Shown one piece after another: positions 44,265-52,309 of a DNA stretch of 64,000 nt; positions within the stretch are counted from its first letter, which is position 1, and each line of letters starts with the position of its first letter. Source of the stretch: Chloroflexota bacterium (GTDB lineage: Bacteria; Chloroflexota; Limnocylindria; Limnocylindrales; CSP1-4); assembly GCA_019637815.1 (NCBI GenBank), contig JAHBUZ010000012.1:62001-126000 (forward strand), read 5' to 3'. Under the pieces are notes generated by a model. That model was not told where the DNA came from. It saw only the letters and a program-made list of their open reading frames with translations, and ran no database searches. A program made the translations under genes and the position numbers.

Positions 44265-44663
44265 ATGGACGCCGTCTTCCTGGACTCGTCCGCCCTCGTG
44301 AAGCTCGTGGTCGTCGAGCCGGAGACCGATGCGTTGATCGCGTTCCTCGGCGAGCCCCGGGTTCGCGTGCTCATCAGCGAGATCGCGGTCACGGAGGTGA
44401 CACGGGCCGCGCGCCGCGTGGGTGCCGACCCTGCGCCCGCCCTGGCTGAGTGCGAGGTGATCCTGCTCCGGTCCGCACAGCTCGCCACCGCTGCGACGCT
44501 CGAGCCGCTCGGTCTGCGGACGCTCGATGCGATCCATCTCGCGGCTGCGCAAGAGGTCGCTGCACACCTCGATGGGTTCGTCGCCTATGACCGGCGACTG
44601 CTCGATGCGGCGCATGCGCTCGGACTTCGGGTCGCCGCCCCGGGGATGGACGAGCGGCCCTGA
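44265..44663 (+). CDS. VapC-like PIN-domain toxin
   Basis: 132 residues from ATG 44265; ATG 44196, directly after the antitoxin stop, would add 23 residues that do not look like PIN sequence. Acidic catalytic residues: VFLDSSALVKL (Asp7), ISEIAVTEVTRAA (Glu), RTLDAIHLAAA (Asp) and FVAYDRRLLDAA (Asp). PIN toxins cut RNA, commonly tRNA or rRNA. The set is complete, so the toxin should be active. Pairing with a Phd/YefM-type antitoxin is common in high-GC bacteria. Confidence 0.88.
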   Translation: MDAVFLDSSALVKLVVVEPETDALIAFLGEPRVRVLISEIAVTEVTRAARRVGADPAPALAECEVILLRSAQLATAATLEPLGLRTLDAIHLAAAQEVAAHLDGFVAYDRRLLDAAHALGLRVAAPGMDERP

Positions 44664-44792
44664 TCACGAGCCCCAGGCGGGCCATCGGCGTCTCGCGGGC
44701 CGGGCGTCCCGTCGTGGCGCTGGATGTGTGCATGTCGCGGTACCCACGGACGGGGCATCCCGGTCGCAGGACGCGGGCGCGCGGCCACCGGT

Positions 44793-44798
44793 TACCCT
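44793..44798 (+). promoter_or_regulatory. -10 element of ligD
   Basis: TACCCT followed by 9 bases and ATG 44808; decides the start of ligD against an open extension to 44724. Confidence 0.5.
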
Positions 44799-44807
44799 GC
44801 CGGGACC

Positions 44808-47654
44808 ATGCCGCTCGATCGCTACTGGCAGAAGCGCGACTTCGCCCGGACGCCGGAACCCGCGGGTGCCCACGGTGCGTCCGAGGGTCCCTTGCGGTTC
44901 GTCGTGCAGCGCCACCGCGCCACGCGGCTCCACTACGACTTCCGCCTGGAGATGGGCGGCGTCCTCGCCAGCTGGGCGGTGCCACGCGGTCCGAGCATGC
45001 GTCCGCTGGAGCGGCGCATGGCTGCGCACGTGGAGGACCACCCCATCGAGTACCTCGACTTCGAGGGCGTCATCCCCAGGGGCGAGTATGGCGGTGGCGA
45101 TGTCATCGTCTGGGACATCGGCACCTGGGAGCCGGAGGCGGAGACACCCGACCCCGTCGCCGCGGTCACGGCGGGTGAGCTGAAGTTCGTCCTCCATGGC
45201 GAGCGACTGTCCGGCCGCTGGGTCCTGGTGCGCACGAGCGGCCAAGGGACGGGTCGCCGAGGGTCCCGTGGGCCTGGGTCCGCCTCCCGGAGCAGCGGAC
45301 GCCACACGGCCCGTGACGAGGATGGCGACGAGTGGCTGCTCATCCACAAGCGGGACGAGACGTCCGACCCGACCTGGGACATCGACACGTTCCCCACGAG
45401 CGTGCTGTCCGGGCGGACCAATGAGGAGATCAGGGCGGGCGTGCCGGCCATCTGGGACAGCAGCAAGCCGGCCACCGAGGCGCTGATCGACCTGACCGCC
45501 GCGCGTGACGAACCCCTTCCGGACTTCGTGGCGCCGATGCTCGCGACACCGGTGGACGCGCCGTTCAGCGACGACGACTGGCTGTTCGAGATGAAGCTGG
45601 ACGGCTACCGCGTGGAGACCGTGGTGCAGGACGGCCGCGTCCGGCTCTGGACCCGCAATCGCAAGGACGCCGCCCGCTACTTCCCGGAGCTCGCGGCGAC
45701 CCCGCCCACCTGGATCGCGGCACGGACCGCGATCGTGGACGGGGAGGTGGTCGCGCTCGACGAGGACGGCAATGCCCGCTTCAGCCTGCTCCAGGACCGC
45801 ACCGGGCTGAACGGGATCGGTCTCGCTCGTAGCGACCGCAGACGCCCCGCTACGACCGACGGCGACCGCGCGGGCGATGAGGACCCGGCCAGACCCGCTC
45901 CCCTCGTCTACCAGGTGTTCGACCTGCTCCACCTCGACGGTCGGTCGCTCCTGGACGTGCCGCTGGAGGATCGCAAGCGACTGCTCCGACGAGTCATCCG
46001 GGACACGCCCCGGGTCCGCTACGTGTCACACGTGGAGACGGATGGCCTCGACCTCTATGCCGCCGCCGAGGCACACGGCGTGGAGGGCATCATCGCCAAG
46101 CTCCGTCGGTCGACCTATGAGCCGGGTCGTCGCTCGCGGGCGTGGCTCAAGATGAAGATCCGTCGTGAGCAGGAGCTCGTGGTCATCGGCTTCGAGCCGG
46201 GCAAGGGGTCCCATGCGAAGCTGGGTTCGCTGCTCGTCGCGACCTTCGAGGACGGCGCGTTCCGATACGCGGGCGAGGTCGGCAGCGGCATCGACACGCG
46301 GACGCGGACCGCGTTGCGCGCGCGGCTGGACGAGCTGGCCACGCCCGTCCCGCCAGTCATCGATCCGCCATCCATCAAGGGGCTCCACTGGGCGGAGCCA
46401 CGCATCGTCATCCGGGCCACGTTCGCGGAATGGACGAGCGACGGCCTGCTGCGCCAGGCGGCGTTCACGGGCATGGAGCCCGATCGTGACCCGCGGCGCG
46501 TGACGCGGGAACGGACGCTGGACGCCGATCGAGCACGTGCAGCAGCGGAACGCGCAGCACGAGCCAGAGCGGGGCGCGAGAAGGAGCCGACCATGGCGAA
46601 GCGCACGACGGACCCCAAGGCAACGAGACCGACGACGTCCGGCCGGAAGGCGCCGATGGCCAGGGCGCCGTCAGCCAAGGCCTCGATCGACGCCAAGCCA
46701 TCGGATCGACCCATCGGCCTGGCCACCCCCGATGAGCTGGCCGCCCTCGACCGACTGGGCGCGGGCGGACCCTGGGAGGTCGGTGGCCACGTCGTCACCA
46801 TGACCAACCTGGACAAGGTCCTGTGGCCGGCGCCGGGGTACACCAAGCGCGACCTCGCGCGCTACTACGTGACCATCGCACCAGTGCTGCTGCCCTATCT
46901 CGCCGACCGGCCGCTCAACACGGACCGCTGGCCGAACGGCATCACGGGGCATCACTTCTGGCAGAAGCAGATCCCCTCGCACGCGCCGGACTGGGTGGGT
47001 CGCTGGGACTACCCGGAGGCCGGCAAGGACCAGTCGCACACGTACATCGTGGTGGACCGCGTGGCGACCCTCGCGTTCCTGTCCAACCAGGCCGTCATCG
47101 ACCTCCATCCGTGGACCTCGCGGCTCTCCGCGTATCGGGAGCCGACGTATGCACTCGTCGACATCGATCCCGGTGAGCGCACGACGTGGGAGGAGGTGCT
47201 CATCCTGGCGCGCCTGTTCCGCACGGCACTCGGGCATCTCGGTGTGCGCGGCTACCCCAAGACGACCGGCAAGCGCGGCATCCAGGTCTGGATCCCCATC
47301 CGACCCGGCTACACCTATGACGACACGCTGCGCTGGGTCGAATCGCTCTCGCGTGCGATCGCGGCCACGGTGCCGGACCTCGTGAGCTGGGACTGGGCGA
47401 AGGCCGACCGGGGTGGCCGGGCACGTCTCGACTACACCCAGAACACGCCCATCAAGACGCTCGTCGCGCCGTATGCCGCTCGGCCGGTGGCCACGGCCGG
47501 GGTCTCGGCACCCATCCGCTGGGAGGAGCTGGACGACCCGACGCTCCGGCCGGACCGCTGGGACATCCGCTCGATGCCCGAGCGTGTCGCCGAGGTCGGT
47601 GACCTGTTCGCGGGCGCGCTCGACTTCGACCAGGAGCTGCCGCCACTCGGTTGA
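44808..47654 (+). CDS. ligD: Multifunctional NHEJ DNA ligase D
   Basis: 948 residues in the order phosphoesterase (about 1-190), ATP-dependent ligase (about 235-545), Ala/Lys/Arg-rich linker, polymerase (about 650-948). The phosphoesterase keeps His36, His42 and Asp44 (HRATRLHYDFRLEMGG) and WLLIHKRDE. The ligase nucleophile is Lys263 in FEMKLDGYRVE, with RAWLKMKIRRE motif V. The polymerase has DIDPG with Asp785 and Asp787. This order is that of Pseudomonas LigD; mycobacterial LigD has the polymerase first. It repairs double-strand breaks together with Ku, whose gene is not in the window. An in-frame 45-base insertion between the two phosphoesterase halves is Gly/Ser/Arg-rich. Confidence 0.95.
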   Translation: MPLDRYWQKRDFARTPEPAGAHGASEGPLRFVVQRHRATRLHYDFRLEMGGVLASWAVPRGPSMRPLERRMAAHVEDHPIEYLDFEGVIPRGEYGGGDVIVWDIGTWEPEAETPDPVAAVTAGELKFVLHGERLSGRWVLVRTSGQGTGRRGSRGPGSASRSSGRHTARDEDGDEWLLIHKRDETSDPTWDIDTFPTSVLSGRTNEEIRAGVPAIWDSSKPATEALIDLTAARDEPLPDFVAPMLATPVDAPFSDDDWLFEMKLDGYRVETVVQDGRVRLWTRNRKDAARYFPELAATPPTWIAARTAIVDGEVVALDEDGNARFSLLQDRTGLNGIGLARSDRRRPATTDGDRAGDEDPARPAPLVYQVFDLLHLDGRSLLDVPLEDRKRLLRRVIRDTPRVRYVSHVETDGLDLYAAAEAHGVEGIIAKLRRSTYEPGRRSRAWLKMKIRREQELVVIGFEPGKGSHAKLGSLLVATFEDGAFRYAGEVGSGIDTRTRTALRARLDELATPVPPVIDPPSIKGLHWAEPRIVIRATFAEWTSDGLLRQAAFTGMEPDRDPRRVTRERTLDADRARAAAERAARARAGREKEPTMAKRTTDPKATRPTTSGRKAPMARAPSAKASIDAKPSDRPIGLATPDELAALDRLGAGGPWEVGGHVVTMTNLDKVLWPAPGYTKRDLARYYVTIAPVLLPYLADRPLNTDRWPNGITGHHFWQKQIPSHAPDWVGRWDYPEAGKDQSHTYIVVDRVATLAFLSNQAVIDLHPWTSRLSAYREPTYALVDIDPGERTTWEEVLILARLFRTALGHLGVRGYPKTTGKRGIQVWIPIRPGYTYDDTLRWVESLSRAIAATVPDLVSWDWAKADRGGRARLDYTQNTPIKTLVAPYAARPVATAGVSAPIRWEELDDPTLRPDRWDIRSMPERVAEVGDLFAGALDFDQELPPLG

Positions 47655-47739
47655 TGGCGCCAGACGCGTGACAGCACAGGCGCCGTGTGGGACCATCTCG
47701 ACCCAGACACTGGACAATCCCAGGAGGTGTGAACCGGCG

Positions 47740-48732
47740 ATGCATCGACCCCATCTGTCGCTCCGTCGAGCGGCATCCATCCCGATCGCCGCGTGCGTCC
47801 TCGTGACGGGTGGCGCCACCGGCGCCTTCGCCCAGTCCGCGGATGGGTCCCCGGCGCCCGCGACCATCAGCGCCGAGTGCGCCAAGGACCAGCTGTCCCT
47901 CAAGAACCCGGGTCGGCTCACATTGAGCACGGACAACCCGGCGTATCCGCCCTGGTGGAGCGACACGGACAAGCCCGAGGGCTCCGACTGGGAGTTCGGC
48001 TTCCCGCCGAACGCCGGGGGCTACGAGGGTGCGACGGCGACGGCGATCGCCGCGGCGCTCGGCTTCACTCCGGACGAGACCGACTGGATCCCGAACACGG
48101 TGTTCGAGAACGCGTTCGCGCCCGGCCCGAAGGCCTTCGACTTCCACCTCGCGCAGATCTCCATCCGCCCGGAGCGCGCGGAGGCGGTCGACTTCAGCGA
48201 CTCGTACTTCGACTCGCACCAGGCGATCCTGGCGATGACCTACGCGGTCGGCTCGGAGCCGGCGCCGGACGCTGATCCGGCCAGCGTTCCCACCAATCCC
48301 ATCCTCGCCGTGACCACCGTCGCAGGACTCCAGCCGTTCAAGCTGGGCGCAGCGATCGGCACGACGAGCCTGGCCCTCATCGAGGACGTCATCGCGCCGT
48401 CCACGGAGGCGCAGGTCTTCAACGACAACGCGGCGGCTCTCCAGGCGCTCCAGAACGGCCAGATCGATGGCCTGGTCGTGGACGTCCAGACCTCCCTGTT
48501 CATGCGTGACGCACAGCTCGAGAACTGGGACACGGCGTACCCCGAGGGCACCGTCGTGGGCCAGTTCGACTCGCTCGCCCAGGAGAACCAGATGGGCATC
48601 GTGTTCGAGCAGGGCAGCGCACTCAGGGCCTGCGTCAACGAGGCCATCGCCGTCATCAAGGCGGACGGGACGCTCCAGGCGATCTACGACGAGTGGATCA
48701 GCACCGGGCAGGCGATCCCCACCTTCCAGTAG
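47740..48732 (+). CDS. Polar amino-acid type ABC transporter solute-binding protein
   Basis: 330 residues from ATG 47740, behind AGGAGGTG at good spacing. Signal peptide RRAASIPIAACVLVTGGATG with cleavage near AFAQ. The family-3 binding-protein fold shows LTLSTDNPAYPPWW, DFHLAQISIRPERAEAVDFSDSYF, LGAAIGTTSLALIEDVI and QNGQIDGLVVD. It should bind an amino acid or similar small polar molecule. The permease and ATPase follow. A hairpin separates it from the permease gene, parallel to the sugar system at 14.5 kb. Confidence 0.9.
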   Translation: MHRPHLSLRRAASIPIAACVLVTGGATGAFAQSADGSPAPATISAECAKDQLSLKNPGRLTLSTDNPAYPPWWSDTDKPEGSDWEFGFPPNAGGYEGATATAIAAALGFTPDETDWIPNTVFENAFAPGPKAFDFHLAQISIRPERAEAVDFSDSYFDSHQAILAMTYAVGSEPAPDADPASVPTNPILAVTTVAGLQPFKLGAAIGTTSLALIEDVIAPSTEAQVFNDNAAALQALQNGQIDGLVVDVQTSLFMRDAQLENWDTAYPEGTVVGQFDSLAQENQMGIVFEQGSALRACVNEAIAVIKADGTLQAIYDEWISTGQAIPTFQ

Positions 48733-48757
48733 GCCGCCACCCCTCCATGGACAGCGG

Positions 48758-48794
48758 GCCCGCCGGTCGGCCGTGACACACGGTCCCGGCGGGC
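48758..48794 (+). terminator. Intercistronic hairpin between binding protein and permease
   Basis: GCCCGCCGG (48758-48766) pairs with CCGGCGGGC (48786-48794); an inner CCGTG-ACA-CACGG extends the stem. No T-run follows. Same location relative to the genes as the hairpin at 14479-14517, so it probably stabilises the upstream mRNA or partly attenuates. Confidence 0.6.
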
Positions 48795-48801
48795 ACTTCC
48801 G

Positions 48802-49629
48802 ATGACACACGCCGCGCCGCGTCGGTCGCGATTGCGATCACGCGGCGTCGCTGTGCTGGTCGCCACCGTCAGCACGCTCGTCGTGTTCGGTGTGATCGGC
48901 TGGCTCATCGTGAACGCGGACGGCTGGGCGACGGTCCAGGCGCGCTTCTTCGACTCGGCACGGTTCGATGAGGCGCTCCCCCGCGTCTTCGCCGGCCTCC
49001 TCGTCAACATCGGCATCTTCCTGATCGCCGCCGTCTGCATCCTCGTCTGGGCGCTCGTGCTGGCGGTGATGCGCAGCCTCGATGACCCCGTCTTCTTCCC
49101 CATCAAGCTGTTCGCGATCATCTATATCGACCTGTTCCGCGGGCTGCCGAGCATCCTCATCATCTATGTGCTCGGCTTCGGGATCCCGGCGCTCCGATTG
49201 CCCGGACTGACCTCCGATGTCTATGTCTGGGGCATCGTGTCGCTCGTGCTCGTGTGGAGCGCGTATGTGGCCGAGGTGTATCGGGCGGGCATCCAGTCGG
49301 TGCATCCGAGCCAGGCCGCCGCGGCGCGATCGCTCGGTCTGTCGGGCGTCAAGACCTTCCGATACGTCGTCCTGCCCCAGGCGATCCGCCGGGTGATCCC
49401 GCCCCTCCTCAACGACATGGTCGGGCTCCAGAAGGACACCGCGCTCGTCTCGTTCCTGGGTCCCGTGGAGGCGTTCCGGCGTGCCCAGGCGATGGCATCG
49501 GCGGACTTCAACTTCACGCCCTATCTCGCGAGCGCCATGCTGTTCCTGATGCTGACGGTGCCCATGGCACGGCTCGTGGACTGGCTGGTCGCGCGGGATC
49601 GGAAGCGCTACCTGGCGGGCGCGCGATGA
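48802..49629 (+). CDS. Polar amino-acid type ABC transporter permease
   Basis: 275 residues with five or six membrane helices; HisM/GlnP family. DLFRGLPSILIIYVLGFGIP is a hallmark, and the ATPase-docking loop reads SQAAAARSLGLSGVKTFRYVVLPQA followed by IRRVIPPLLNDMVGLQKDTAL. Only one permease gene is present, so it should act as homodimer. The stop overlaps the ATPase ATG. Confidence 0.92.
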   Translation: MTHAAPRRSRLRSRGVAVLVATVSTLVVFGVIGWLIVNADGWATVQARFFDSARFDEALPRVFAGLLVNIGIFLIAAVCILVWALVLAVMRSLDDPVFFPIKLFAIIYIDLFRGLPSILIIYVLGFGIPALRLPGLTSDVYVWGIVSLVLVWSAYVAEVYRAGIQSVHPSQAAAARSLGLSGVKTFRYVVLPQAIRRVIPPLLNDMVGLQKDTALVSFLGPVEAFRRAQAMASADFNFTPYLASAMLFLMLTVPMARLVDWLVARDRKRYLAGAR

Positions 49630-50483
49630 ACGCGGGCGGCACGCCTGTGTCGGCGGGGGTGCCAGCATCGGCGGAGGTGCCCGTGTCGGCGGGTGTGCCG
49701 GTGTCGGCGTCCGTGTCCGCCCAGGCACCGGGCCTCGGCGGCGAGGCGCTGCGCATCGAGGGCCTGCGCAAGTCGTTCGGTGACCATCTCGTGCTGGACG
49801 GCATCGACCTGGTGGTGGCGGAGCACGAGGTCGTGTGCCTCATCGGTGCGTCCGGATCCGGCAAGAGCACGCTGCTGCGGTGCGTGAACCTCCTGGAGCC
49901 CATCGACTCCGGGCGGATCGTCGTGCAGGGCGCCGAGATCACCGCATCGGGGGTCGATGTCGACCGCATCCGGCGGAGCATCGGCATCGTGTTCCAGGCC
50001 TACAACCTGTTCCCGCACATGAGCGTGATCCGCAACATCACGCTGGCGCCGGTCAAGGTGCTCCGCCTGCCGAAGGCCGAAGCAGAGGCGCGGGCGGAGG
50101 AGCTGCTGCGACGCTTCGGGCTCCTTGACAAGCGCGATGCCGTCCCCGACCGACTCTCCGGTGGTCAGCAGCAGCGCGTGGCCATCGTGCGGGCGCTCGC
50201 GATGCGGCCGTCCATCCTGCTACTCGACGAGATCACGTCCGCGCTGGATCCTGTGCTCGTGGCGGAGGTGCTGTCCGTCATCCGTGAGCTTGCCGAGTCG
50301 GGCATGACCATGGTCCTCGCCACCCACGAGATGGGCTTCGCGCGGGACATCGCGAACCGCGTCGCGTTCCTCGAGGGCGGCCGGATCATCGAGGAGGGTC
50401 CGCCCGGGCAGATCTTCTCGGCGCCGCGCGACGAGCGGACGCGCCGCTTCCTCGACCGCGTCATCGAGGCCGGCCGGCTCTAG
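49626..50483 (+). CDS. Polar amino-acid type ABC transporter ATPase
   Basis: 285 residues; ATGA overlap with the permease. After a 40-residue low-complexity N-terminus (repeats of PVSAGVPVSA type) comes a GlnQ/HisP ATPase: Walker A GASGSGKSTLL, Q-loop VFQAYNLFPHM, signature LSGGQQQR, Walker B ILLLDEITSALDP, H-loop LATHEMGF. Glu in Walker B is followed by ITSALD rather than PTSALD. It drives uptake of the same substrate as the upstream genes. Confidence 0.93.
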   Translation: MNAGGTPVSAGVPASAEVPVSAGVPVSASVSAQAPGLGGEALRIEGLRKSFGDHLVLDGIDLVVAEHEVVCLIGASGSGKSTLLRCVNLLEPIDSGRIVVQGAEITASGVDVDRIRRSIGIVFQAYNLFPHMSVIRNITLAPVKVLRLPKAEAEARAEELLRRFGLLDKRDAVPDRLSGGQQQRVAIVRALAMRPSILLLDEITSALDPVLVAEVLSVIRELAESGMTMVLATHEMGFARDIANRVAFLEGGRIIEEGPPGQIFSAPRDERTRRFLDRVIEAGRL

Positions 50484-50594
50484 CTCGCTCGGCGGGAGTG
50501 CCGGGCGTCGGTTCGGCTCCACACCCCATGGATGATCCCGGGGTGGATCAGCGGTACGGGTCGCGTAAGAGCGAGCCGCAACACTACTCGGGCT

Positions 50595-51452
50595 ATGCCC
50601 AGACGTATCCGGATGAGCCGGCGGCCACCGGAGATGCTCGAGTCGGACGTTCGGTCCGCCGAGCTCGCGAAGGCGCTTGGCAGCGCCCTCAAGGACGCGC
50701 GTGAGGTCGCCGGTCTGACGCAGGCCGAGGTGGGCGCGCGGTGCGCCCTTGCCCAGACCGCGATCAGCCGGATGGAGCGCGGTGGCGCCGACAGCTGGTC
50801 GCTCCGGTCCTGGGTGCGGGTCGCGGATGCGACAGGGACGACGCTGCAGGCATACCTGTCGGGAGCAAGCACCGCCGACCAGCCGAAGGATGCCGTCCAT
50901 CTGCGCACCCAGGAGTTGGTCGCGAACATCGCCTTGTCGGGTGGATGGGCGAGCGTGCCCGAGCGGGCCGTCGACGACGCAGCTCGCGGCTCGCGCTCGG
51001 TGGACCTGTGGCTGGAGCGGCGGGCGGCCGACCATGTGCTCGAGGTCGTGGCGATCGAGGTCATGGACTGGTTCGACGATGTCGGTGCTCGCTTCCGTGA
51101 CTGGGACCGACGGCTGGAGCGTGTCTGCCAGCTCGCTGTCGGCACCAGGTCCCGAGAGGGTCCTGACGGGGTCGCCCTGCCTCGAGTGAGCGGCTGCTGG
51201 GTGGTCCGGGCGACGCAACGCAACCGCGGCATCCTCGCGGACCACCGGACGCTGTTTCGCGCCCGGTTCCCGGGCGATCCGGATGCGTGGCTGCGGACCC
51301 TCGGCGGCCCAGGGCAGCTGCCGAGCGACCCGGCCATCCTGTGGGTCGACGTCAAGGGCACCCGACTGTTCGCCCGGGCACGCCAACGTCCGAGACCCAC
51401 GACGAGCGAGCGCCGCCGATCGGCCACAGCCGGGACAAGGCCCGGCGGCTGA
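50595..51452 (+). CDS. XRE-family regulator with degenerate PD-(D/E)xK-like C-terminus
   Basis: 285 residues if started at ATG 50595; ATG 50613 and 50634 are equally possible. The XRE helix-turn-helix is clear: LGSALKDAREVAGLTQAEVG, ARCALAQTAISRMERG. The C-terminal part (VDLWLERRAADHVLEVVAIEVMDWFDDVGARFRDWDRRLERV, broken here by positions) resembles the nuclease-like domain seen in similar high-GC regulators that carry D...EVK; here the Lys is Met (IEVM), so it is probably inactive. A palindrome GGGCTATGCCC overlaps the start region and could be its own operator. It borders an unexplained repeat region. Confidence 0.7.
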   Translation: MPRRIRMSRRPPEMLESDVRSAELAKALGSALKDAREVAGLTQAEVGARCALAQTAISRMERGGADSWSLRSWVRVADATGTTLQAYLSGASTADQPKDAVHLRTQELVANIALSGGWASVPERAVDDAARGSRSVDLWLERRAADHVLEVVAIEVMDWFDDVGARFRDWDRRLERVCQLAVGTRSREGPDGVALPRVSGCWVVRATQRNRGILADHRTLFRARFPGDPDAWLRTLGGPGQLPSDPAILWVDVKGTRLFARARQRPRPTTSERRRSATAGTRPGG

Positions 51453-51484
51453 GTCGGTCGTGGGCCTGCGGCAGGACGGCTGAG

Positions 51485-51590
51485 TGGCCGTGGTCGTGGG
51501 CCAGGGGCGCGAAGGCGGGTGGCCGTGGTCGTGGGCCAGGGGCGCGAAGGCGGGTGGCCGTGGGTCAGGGGCGGGACGGCGGGGCGCCGT
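51485..51590 (+). repeat. 35-bp tandem repeat, two perfect copies plus a degenerate third
   Basis: A unit beginning TGGCCGTGGTCGTGGGCCAG and ending GCGAAGGCGGG fills 51485-51519 and 51520-51554 identically; a third, changed copy starts at 51555 (TGGCCGTGGGTCAGGGGCGG). Confidence 0.85.
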
Positions 51591-51615
51591 CGGTGTGGGC
51601 CAGAGGGCGCTCGCC

Positions 51616-51866
51616 GAGCCGATGTAGTGCTCGCCGTGCCGGCACCTGTGCACCAGGACCTCCCGTCTGCCATCGGGAGCCGGTCCGATGGCCGCGGTCG
51701 GTCGTGCAGCCGGTGTAGTGCTCGACGTGCCGTCTCCCTCGCGCCGAGCCTTCGTCCGATGCCCCGAGCCGGTCGCGCAGCCGGTGTAGTGCTCGACGTG
51801 CCGCCGATAGGACGGGCTGGCTGTCGTCGGCCGGCACGCGCACGCGGGCACAGCCCGTGTAGTGCT
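51616..51866 (+). repeat. Interspersed motif, group A, four copies
   Basis: Copies at 51616-51642, 51706-51732, 51777-51803 and 51851-51866 share AGCCGGTGTAGTGCTCG. The second and third are identical over 27 bases (GCAGCCGGTGTAGTGCTCGA then CGTGCCG). Spacing is 91, 71 and 73 bases. The first and fourth are more diverged. Confidence 0.85.
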
Positions 51867-52005
51867 GACGCGGCACGGTTCGCGACCTCCACGCTCGACG
51901 CGCGAGCGCCGTCGCCACGCCACCTACGCCTCCAGTGGCCCGATCCAGCCGGGTGCCGCTCGTCGGAGCCCGCCAGGTGCTCGCAGGGCCGGCCGGCTGC
52001 CGCGG

Positions 52006-52151
52006 TCGAGCAGTACACGGGCTGCGGCAGCGTGGGCACGCCCAGGTGGCGGGAGGCCACGGCTCCTCGAGCAGTACACGGGCTGCGGCCGCGGGAGGCA
52101 GACCGAGGTCGCCGGATGCCACGGGCAGTCGAGCAGTACACGGGCTGCGGC
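52006..52151 (-). repeat. Interspersed motif, group B, three identical inverted copies
   Basis: A 23-base unit containing GAGCAGTACACGGGCTGCGG is identical at 52006-52028, 52067-52089 and 52129-52151, with spacers of 38 and 39 bases. On the opposite strand it equals the group A motif except for two C/G exchanges (GTGTAGTGCT against GTGTACTGCT, CAGCCGG against CAGCCCG). Confidence 0.9.
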
Positions 52152-52309
52152 GAGGATCCTCGCTCGGGACCTCAGCCGTGGCATGCACCACGGCCGCCGC
52201 ACACGGCGCAGGCCGCGGCGCGCGCCCCTGGGCCGCAGCACGGATCCTCAGGCCACGCACACGGGCCCGGCCCGCCGGCACACCGCCCCAAGCCGTGAGC
52301 GTCCCCGGA

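Larger units (their letters stand above)
51453..52309. other. 857-bp non-coding stretch rich in short repeats
   Basis: No open frame here has coding character: frames are broken or Arg/Pro/Ala-rich noise in all six. It contains a 35-bp tandem repeat, four copies of one interspersed motif and three inverted copies of the same motif (described separately). It separates the XRE gene from the convergent MFS gene. Confidence 0.75.

Noticed and set aside
52006..52151. Calling a CRISPR array
   Set aside because: Only three units, inverted diverged relatives of the repeat nearby, no cas genes in 64 kb and no leader that I can see. Reported as interspersed repeats instead.
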